Shown here piece after piece: positions 35,665 through 41,232 of a stretch of DNA of 41,232 nucleotides; position 1 is the stretch's first letter, and every line of letters begins with the position of its first letter. Source of the DNA: Bacteroidota bacterium (GTDB taxonomy: Bacteria; Bacteroidota; Ignavibacteria; Kapaibacteriales; UBA961); the NCBI GenBank assembly GCA_020852855.1, contig JADZAA010000082.1:1-41232 (forward strand). The letters are read 5' to 3'. The notes under the pieces are model-generated. The model was not told where the DNA came from. It ran no database searches and was given only the letters and a program-made list of their open reading frames with translations. The position numbers were made by a program, and so were the translations under genes.

Positions 35665-36591
35665 TTATGTTTGATTTGATTGAGTATGTCCGCCGCGAAA
35701 AATCGCTCGAAATCCGCCATAACGTTCGGCGGCAAGCGAAGTAACTGCCGACATTACGATTATCAACGATGCGTAATATACCCATATTGCAATGGCAATC
35801 AGCGTTGCATAAACGCCGTAAATCTTTCCGAACGAAGTTGCTTTTGTAAGATACCAACCAAATATAAATCGCGCTGCTTCAAGCAGAAAAGCACCTGATA
35901 CGGCAGAGCGCAATCTCAATCTCCATGGCAGTTTTGCATTAGGTAAATAGCCGTACAGCAAATACATTGTCAGGAATGTTCCGGCGGTTGCAACTAAATT
36001 GACAGTTGTTCCGCCGAACCATTCGGCAAATAACGGCGGCATCACTTTCGCGCCGAGCGATGATGTGAAAGCTATGACCGGAGCAATTGCCGACGTTAAA
36101 ATCAGCAACAAAGAGAAAGAAATCGTTATACCCAAATCCTTGAGTTTATACAGCAGAAAGAAATGTGGCGCCGGCAGAGAAAATACAACGTTAAGAGCGT
36201 TGCGTATAGAGCTTGCAAGGGCAGAGGCAGTCCAAATAAGAGTTGCTGCGCCTATGTAGCCGGCTATCGAGCTGAATTCAAACGCTGCACGAACTTCCGT
36301 AAGTATCGATTCGATAAACTCTGCCGATGAGTGCGTTGACGGAAGAAAATCGGTAAGCATTTGTCGGATTGCCTCGGAAGCCGAATTTTCATTCCAGAGT
36401 ATTCCTACTATCGAGGTTGCGGTCAGCAATAGCGGCAGTGCGCATAGCAAAGTATTGAATGCAATTCCGGCCGACAGCAAATAGACGTGTTTCTCGCCGG
36501 CGAATTCGTTCAGCGTTATCATAAAACGCCATAACGGCCTCAATCGGGCAATAAATCTGCCAATACGACGGCGATAGGAATGTTGAAACAT
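35665..36591 (-). CDS. YihY/BrkB-family inner-membrane protein
   Basis: This 308-residue protein has about six membrane helices and the family pattern: an amphipathic start, the first helix AGIAFNTLLCALPLLL, the central GYIGAATLIWTASALASSIRNALN stretch, and the end segment AIAIWVYYASLIIVMSA. YihY/UPF0761 proteins were once called ribonuclease BN, but that activity belongs to another protein. Their function is still poorly defined and may concern lipid or envelope transport. It lies 68 bp upstream of the ammonia-lyase gene and 76 bp after the LptF/LptG-type gene, all on the minus strand. Confidence 0.9.
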   Translation of the reverse strand: MFQHSYRRRIGRFIARLRPLWRFMITLNEFAGEKHVYLLSAGIAFNTLLCALPLLLTATSIVGILWNENSASEAIRQMLTDFLPSTHSSAEFIESILTEVRAAFEFSSIAGYIGAATLIWTASALASSIRNALNVVFSLPAPHFFLLYKLKDLGITISFSLLLILTSAIAPVIAFTSSLGAKVMPPLFAEWFGGTTVNLVATAGTFLTMYLLYGYLPNAKLPWRLRLRSAVSGAFLLEAARFIFGWYLTKATSFGKIYGVYATLIAIAIWVYYASLIIVMSAVTSLAAERYGGFRAIFRGGHTQSNQT

Positions 36592-36667
36592 AAACGCTTG
36601 TGTTCCACAATGTAAAATTGAAACTATTGTCAGGTCGAAAATATGCTTTTACGCGCAATGTACAGAG

Positions 36668-37750
36668 CTATTTTCCTGCCCTGACTATGATAAACAGAGC
36701 GATTATAAAAAATATGATGTTCGGTGCCCAGCCGACTATTTCGGCATTAACGTCGAGCGTACTTCCGAGAGTTTGTCCTACTTTCGTAAAAATCAAATAC
36801 ATGAAGGCTGTTGCCATGGCTACTGCCATTTCCATTGCCAGTCCGCTTTTTTTGCGGACAGAAGCGAATGGTACGGCAAACAAAGCCACGATTACATTTG
36901 CAAAAGGAAACGCCCATTGCCCGTAATAATCAATGAGTTGAGTCCTGATGTTTTTGCCTCCTTTTTCAAGTATTGCAAGGTAATTTCTGGTTTCGTTAAA
37001 ATTCATTTGGTCGGGCGAACGTTGCAATTCGACTATTTCTTCATGCGAAACGGCAAGGGAAAGCGTATCTTCAGACTGAACGGCAAAATTAGAGCCTTCT
37101 GGTGTCACAGAGCGTATCGAACAGTTGAAAAGTCTCCATACATTTCGGGCTGTATCCCAAGTAATACGTTGAGCATCAATGCGTTGCAGCAGTCTTGGAT
37201 GCATTTCCGAAGAATACTTTTCTATAACTACTTGTGTACCGGTTTTTGCTGTGGGGTCGTAGTATTGCATAATCACGTTGCGTAGCGGTGATTCGCGGAA
37301 ATACAGATTATAGACCGTTCCGGGAGTATTGCCGCGTTGCAAAAATTTTCTGTCAATATCGGCTTTGCGCGTATTTGCTTTCGGAACTATCCAGCCGTTG
37401 AAATACAGCTGTCCGGCACTAAGAACACAAGTAAAGACAAAGACAGGCAAAATAAGGCGATACAAGCTCATGCCGCCCGATTTCATAGCCGTTATTTCAT
37501 TTAGGTTTGAAAGCCGCCCTATGGCAAAAAGCGTAGCAAGCAGAGTTGCCACCGGCGTAAGCAACTTTATTATTTGCGGCAAATAATTGATATAATATTC
37601 GACTATAATAATTGTTTCTGCTTTGTGGTCAAGGAAATCACCCAAATTCTCGATAAGGTCTACGACAACAAAAATAACGCATAGTGCGAACAGGCTGAAA
37701 AACAGCGTGGAAATGACGGAGCGCAGTATGTAGCGGTCAAGCAGTTTCAT
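36668..37750 (-). CDS. LptF/LptG-family lipopolysaccharide export permease
   Basis: This 360-residue permease has three N-terminal membrane helices (MKLLDRYILRSVISTLFFS is the classic start), a periplasmic beta-jellyroll-like domain (about 130-270) and three C-terminal helices. The LNEITAMKSGGMSLYRL segment is the coupling region that meets the LptB ATPase. The protein helps extract lipopolysaccharide from the inner membrane towards LptC/A. Sequence alone does not decide between LptF and LptG; the second paralogue is not in the window. It starts 16 bp after the end of the acyltransferase-like gene and is probably co-transcribed with it. Confidence 0.93.
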   Translation of the reverse strand: MKLLDRYILRSVISTLFFSLFALCVIFVVVDLIENLGDFLDHKAETIIIVEYYINYLPQIIKLLTPVATLLATLFAIGRLSNLNEITAMKSGGMSLYRLILPVFVFTCVLSAGQLYFNGWIVPKANTRKADIDRKFLQRGNTPGTVYNLYFRESPLRNVIMQYYDPTAKTGTQVVIEKYSSEMHPRLLQRIDAQRITWDTARNVWRLFNCSIRSVTPEGSNFAVQSEDTLSLAVSHEEIVELQRSPDQMNFNETRNYLAILEKGGKNIRTQLIDYYGQWAFPFANVIVALFAVPFASVRKKSGLAMEMAVAMATAFMYLIFTKVGQTLGSTLDVNAEIVGWAPNIIFFIIALFIIVRAGK

Positions 37751-37766
37751 GATTTTGTAGCAATTA

Positions 37767-38918
37767 TCAGAACTTGGGCGGTAAAATAACGAATAGAATC
37801 AATGTTACGGTTGTTGCTATGCGTGCATATTTGCGCGAATTTGCCGGATATTTTCTCTTTACTGTATGCCACAGCATCGCGGTACTCTGGCAAAATATCA
37901 TTATTGCAGTAATAGGAATAAAAATTTCAAACGGTGTCAAATCTTTGCCGATAAAATCGTACAAATGATATTTACCTATTGTTCCGTAAATAATAATCCC
38001 TTGCAATACATAGATATAAAGAGACTCTTGCCCGGCGGTTTTCAGCAGTCGGCCGGCCCGTCCGCCTAAAAGCGGTTCTATCAAAAACAGGCCGGAGAAC
38101 AAGAGTAAGGCACCGGCTATGCGGAATAAGGTATGCTCGGGCGAGATAGACCACCATTGCGCTTGATAGGAGTAAATATGCAAGCCGTCTTTCAGCGTAA
38201 AAATCAGCACGATAATGCACACCGATGCTGCGGCTGTTATTCTTGCAAGACGAATTTTATCTTGCGCTTCGCGGAAAAATGCCGTAGCGGCCGCGCCGGC
38301 AAAAAAGTAAGCCGACCAAGGGAACAAAGGGAATAAAGAAACAGGCTGGCCTGCGAACAGAGTAGCTGGAAAAGTCGGCATAACGGCGAACGGGTCGAAA
38401 GAGCGCATGGCCGGGGTCAGCGGAATGACAATGAGTGCAATACTCGAAAACAGCAGTTTCAAAAAGTGTTTCCGCTTTATGAAAACAGCCGATGCCAATG
38501 CGGCAAACGAGCATAGAACAATGAGATGCAACACATTGCATTGCAATAATCGAAGAATATCTTCGGGAGTGGAGCTGAGCGTTCGCGCCAGCGAGAACTT
38601 AGGCGTTTGAAGCAAATAGGCTATGCCGAGAACGAATAACAGTCTTAATACATAAGTGCGGAATCCCTGCCCCAATTGCCGATAGTCGTCGTGCTTGCGT
38701 TCCAACGCCAGCCAGAACCCAGCACCGGCACAAAATATAAACACTACTGAAACAAAGCCGTTCGAGATATTAAGCCAAGAGAATGGAAAACCGACTTTGA
38801 AAATAGGGTTGAGGTACTCGTTAACCGTATGTGTTTCAATCATCCAAAGAGCTGCCCAGCCTCGCAAAACATCAATAAAAGCGAGGCGTTGGGGTGCAGA
38901 TGGAATTTTTGGCTGCAT
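37767..38918 (-). CDS. Polytopic membrane acyltransferase-like protein (DUF1624/heparan-glucosaminide N-acetyltransferase or OpgC-like)
   Basis: This 383-residue protein has about ten membrane helices. Its N-terminus carries the superfamily motif FIDVLRGWAALWMIETH, with a conserved Arg and His30 near the first helix; members acetylate or acylate sugars across the membrane. Later parts include the motif FPWSAYFFAGAAA and a late QESLYIYVLQGIIIYG that resembles the end of such proteins. The substrate is unknown; the LptF/LptG neighbour suggests modification of LPS or a surface glycan. It leads the five-gene minus-strand run. No good Bacteroidota promoter box was seen on the minus strand upstream. 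Confidence 0.82.
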   Translation of the reverse strand: MQPKIPSAPQRLAFIDVLRGWAALWMIETHTVNEYLNPIFKVGFPFSWLNISNGFVSVVFIFCAGAGFWLALERKHDDYRQLGQGFRTYVLRLLFVLGIAYLLQTPKFSLARTLSSTPEDILRLLQCNVLHLIVLCSFAALASAVFIKRKHFLKLLFSSIALIVIPLTPAMRSFDPFAVMPTFPATLFAGQPVSLFPLFPWSAYFFAGAAATAFFREAQDKIRLARITAAASVCIIVLIFTLKDGLHIYSYQAQWWSISPEHTLFRIAGALLLFSGLFLIEPLLGGRAGRLLKTAGQESLYIYVLQGIIIYGTIGKYHLYDFIGKDLTPFEIFIPITAIMIFCQSTAMLWHTVKRKYPANSRKYARIATTVTLILFVILPPKF

Positions 38919-38986
38919 AATTGCTAATAGTTAGAAAAAGTGTAGCAAAACCCTGTCGGTTGCAGTAAAATTACGTATTTATACGT

Positions 38987-39018
38987 ATTGTAAGGTTGTA
39001 TAAGTGGCCGTAATTTTG
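38987..39018 (+). promoter_or_regulatory. Bacteroidota-type promoter for the fibre-like surface protein gene
   Basis: ATTG (38987-38990; TTG core), a 20-nt spacer and TAATTTTG (39011-39018) match the consensus apart from the first -33 base. The expected transcript start near 39023 leaves about 80 nt of leader before the ATG at 39102. Confidence 0.65.
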
Positions 39019-39101
39019 AAGTGCGTAAAAGTGTAATTTTAATAAAATGAACGTATTCTTGGCTTTTACGCCGTCAGACGAAACTTTAACAATAGTTTGA
39101 T

Positions 39102-41232
39102 ATGGGCATGAGAATGAAGTCGTTACGATTTCTCTCGAATCGTACCGGAAACAGCGCTTCGGTAAGCGTTGCCGGATTTTCTCCGTTGCGTTATGCGGCC
39201 GGAGCGTTATTTATTGTTGCGGCGACGTTCTGTCCCGACATTATTTTGGCGCAACAGGAAAACGTGGGTATCGGCACTCGAAATCCCGATAATTCTGCGG
39301 TATTAGATGTAAGTAAAGAGTTGCTTACGTCGCCCAAAGGTCTTTTGATACCTCGGATGACGCATACCGAGCGCAATTCTATTGCAAATCCCGCGATAGG
39401 CTTGTTGATTTTTCAAACCGATATGACTTCCGGTTTCTATTATTACAACGGTATTGCTTGGGTTCCATTCCTTACGCTCGATATAAATTTCAGCAAAACA
39501 CTCGATACTCTGGCATGGTCGCTTCATGGCAATGCGGGCACAAATCCCGCGTCAAATTTTTTAGGAACACGTGATGCTTCCGACCTTATTCTGCGCACGA
39601 ACAACGTCGAGAGATTACGCTTGCCGGGTTCCGGCGGAGTAAATGTAGCGTCATTGACAAGCGGCGGACTCGTAAAAGCAGCTGTTGGCACGGGTGCCTT
39701 AACATTGGCAAGCAACGGCCCGGGCGGCGACTACGAAATACCGCTGATATTTGAAAACGGCTTAACGCGCGGTGCCAATACAGTAAGATTGGGCGGTGCT
39801 TTAACATCGTCTACCGGAATAGCACTCGGCAATAATAATTTGACTTTTGAAGGACAAGGAAAAATCGGCATCGGTACTGCTAATCCTGCGCAAACATTGG
39901 AAGTGCGCGGGAATGTACTCGTTTCCGGCCTTGCAGGCAATGCCGCGCAGATACAATATCAGAGTTCATCCGGTACTGCGGTAACAACATTCCAAGCCGG
40001 CACGCAAAATACGAATATCGCTTATACATGGCCGACGACGGCTCCGGGAACAAATCAGGTGCTAGTTGCATCGGGCGGCTCAAACAGCACCTTGTCTTGG
40101 GTCGACCCTACGTCGTTTTCAAATAACTATCTGAACGGTTTAACGAAAACGGGAAATGATATCAGGCTTGGAGGAACATTGACCGGAGCAACCGTTATTG
40201 GTCTGGGGGCAAACGATTTGCGTTTAAGTCAAGCGGGTGATGCGGGTAATGTTGTCATAGGAAAATTCACGGCTGCCGGAATTGTAAAAAATACTGCTAC
40301 CGGAGTTCTTACCAGCGGCTCGCTTAATCTTGCGTCAAATGAGGTCAGCGGTATTTTGCCGCCTGTATCGGGCGGCACCGGCTCAGGAGTCGCGCCTACT
40401 GCGGGGCAAGTTCTTGTAGGAACAAATACTGGAATATATTCTCCGGGGGCTATCGTAGGCTCCGGCAATGTAACCGTTTCCAACAGCGGTGGGAATATTG
40501 TAATCGGTATGAATTCCAACATAGGAACCGGTACTACCGATAACAGCACGTTGCGCTGGGATGCCGCAACAAATCATTGGGTTGAGAATACAAATGTACT
40601 TTCTACTCCGGCCGGCAATTTAACCGCAATGACCGGTCTGACCTTGGGCAGTGCTTCTACGGTTAATTCTCCTATAACGACTCGCGGCTCTGCGGGTGCT
40701 AATAATGCCGTTATGATAAGCCGAGGCGCGGGAGCAAGCCCCGAATGGACAAGCAATCTTACTAATCTTACGATAGATAATTCAACTCTGAATAATGCTG
40801 CTTTAAGCGGTACTTCCACAACTATTAATAGCACAACACTCAATGTATCTTCCGGCACAACGACAAATTTCGGCGGTCCGGTTAATTTCAACGGTACGGT
40901 AAAATTTAATACATTACCCGATATTCCGCTTCCTCAGAATAATTTTTTCATCGGTAATGGCGCAGGCGTAGCCGTACCGTTTGCTCCGGGTGCCAACGGC
41001 ACGATTCTTACCATTAATAATGGTGCTCCGGTATGGAGCAATACGCTGTCGGGCGTAACGTTTAACGATGTAAATCTGGGCGGTTCTTCTACGACTATTA
41101 ACAGCTCCACGTTCAATGTATCGAACGGCACAACGACGAATTTCGGCGGTCCTGTCAATTTCAATAACACTGTAAAATTCAGCACCTTGCCTGAATTGCC
41201 GTTGGCAAAGAACAACATATTTGTAGGCAATA
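39102..41232 (+). CDS. Tail-fibre-like repetitive surface protein, 5' portion (runs off window)
   Basis: An open frame of 710 codons from the ATG at 39102 continues past the end; it is missing from the track because no stop occurs. Other starts are at 39108 and 39114. A long signal-like segment (AAGALFIVAATFCPDIILAQ) is followed by NVGIGTRNPDNSAVLDV, KGLLIPRMTHTERNSI and TDMTSGFYYYNGIAW. This is the opening typical of large fibre-like proteins in Bacteroidota. WSLHGNAGTNPASNFLGT and a second GIGTANPAQTLEVRG follow. Later parts are low in complexity, rich in Asn, Thr and Gly, and include 91-residue repeats. There is no lysine-rich or enzymatic region. A surface adhesin, perhaps with a C-terminal intramolecular chaperone or sorting domain, is inferred; the end is unseen. 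Confidence 0.85.
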   Translation, partial: MGMRMKSLRFLSNRTGNSASVSVAGFSPLRYAAGALFIVAATFCPDIILAQQENVGIGTRNPDNSAVLDVSKELLTSPKGLLIPRMTHTERNSIANPAIGLLIFQTDMTSGFYYYNGIAWVPFLTLDINFSKTLDTLAWSLHGNAGTNPASNFLGTRDASDLILRTNNVERLRLPGSGGVNVASLTSGGLVKAAVGTGALTLASNGPGGDYEIPLIFENGLTRGANTVRLGGALTSSTGIALGNNNLTFEGQGKIGIGTANPAQTLEVRGNVLVSGLAGNAAQIQYQSSSGTAVTTFQAGTQNTNIAYTWPTTAPGTNQVLVASGGSNSTLSWVDPTSFSNNYLNGLTKTGNDIRLGGTLTGATVIGLGANDLRLSQAGDAGNVVIGKFTAAGIVKNTATGVLTSGSLNLASNEVSGILPPVSGGTGSGVAPTAGQVLVGTNTGIYSPGAIVGSGNVTVSNSGGNIVIGMNSNIGTGTTDNSTLRWDAATNHWVENTNVLSTPAGNLTAMTGLTLGSASTVNSPITTRGSAGANNAVMISRGAGASPEWTSNLTNLTIDNSTLNNAALSGTSTTINSTTLNVSSGTTTNFGGPVNFNGTVKFNTLPDIPLPQNNFFIGNGAGVAVPFAPGANGTILTINNGAPVWSNTLSGVTFNDVNLGGSSTTINSSTFNVSNGTTTNFGGPVNFNNTVKFSTLPELPLAKNNIFVGN
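40808..41232 (+). repeat. 273-bp (91-codon) tandem repeat in the fibre-like gene
   Basis: The block starting CGGTACTTCCAC at 40808 recurs with CGGTTCTTCTAC at 41081, exactly 273 bp on. Both encode STTINS-T-FNVS-type strands, then GTTTNFGGPVNFN, VKF-TLP and NN-F-GN. The second copy is cut by the window edge, so the copy number is unknown. Confidence 0.85.

Noticed and set aside
35597-35857. N-terminal extension of the ammonia-lyase ORF (592 aa in the track)
   Set aside because: The extra 87 residues have no relation to the family and overlap the 3' end of the YihY-family gene; the ATG at 35596 gives the normal family length.
39191-41230. Eight minus-strand ORFs at the right end
   Set aside because: They are shadows of the plus-strand fibre gene. 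Two of them share the same LTGPPKFVVVP string only because they read the 273-bp repeat backwards.
1-41232. CRISPR array, tRNA or rRNA genes, prophage or defence system
   Set aside because: No regularly spaced direct repeats, cloverleaf-like segment, or phage and defence gene cluster was seen. The fibre-like gene resembles phage tail fibres only in its repeat style and stands among host genes.

Overview
The window looks like chromosome of a didermic member of the Bacteroidota/Chlorobi (FCB) group. The evidence is a full-length SprA-type type IX secretion (T9SS) translocon protein, two very large secreted proteins that end in T9SS type A sorting domains, repeats of the choice-of-anchor D (ASH-like) kind, and promoters of the Bacteroidota form TTTG-N20-TAATTTTG. 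The mix of WD40, anchor-D and T9SS modules is reminiscent of Kapabacteria/Ignavibacteria-like Chlorobi, but I cannot place the genome further without a search. I saw no tRNA, rRNA, CRISPR array or prophage, and no gene-free stretch exceeds 300 bp.

Layout. (1) 1-865, minus: a broken MFS drug-efflux gene that carries an internal frameshift and loses its C-terminal half, next to the edge of another ORF at the window border, possibly a transposase. (2) 1059-5611, plus: a 1255-aa secreted protein (VWA-like, ASH, WD40 propeller, T9SS tail), translationally coupled by a TAATG overlap to an outer-membrane barrel protein; then prfC (release factor 3). (3) 7367-12737, minus: a PLP-dependent decarboxylase, a small transglutaminase-fold protein, an AhpD/CMD-family protein, and a membrane-anchored GH2-like protein whose catalytic glutamates appear to be missing. 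(4) 13043-27223, plus: sprA, an OmpA-family protein with two OmpA-like domains, and a 1670-aa T9SS cargo protein. (5) 27236-29455: a small uncertain ORF and a cytosolic TPR histidine kinase with no adjacent response regulator.

(6) 29532-32893 is a compact metal-uptake module: a DtxR/MntR-family repressor, feoA, and feoB split into a GTPase half and a membrane half. Two near-identical palindromes (TTTAGT-N4-ACTAAA) sit just upstream of the repressor gene and of feoA. The first lies where the predicted promoter should start transcription, so a self-contained autoregulated circuit can be read directly from the DNA. (7) 32925-38918, minus: a run of five genes encoding an acyltransferase-like membrane protein, an LptF/LptG permease, a YihY-family membrane protein, a histidine/aromatic ammonia-lyase with an unusual Ser-Ser-Gly cofactor triad, and a GT4 glycosyltransferase coupled to the lyase by an ATGA overlap. 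(8) 39102-end, plus: the start of a long tail-fibre-like surface protein with 273-bp (91-codon) repeats that runs off the window; it is absent from the ORF track because it has no stop here.

Overall the window is dominated by cell-envelope, secretion and surface functions, with ferrous-iron uptake as the best-resolved regulatory unit. The points most worth follow-up are the MntR-like metal site paired with feo operators, the apparently non-catalytic GH2 membrane protein, the coupled lyase-glycosyltransferase pair, and the repetitive surface fibre.
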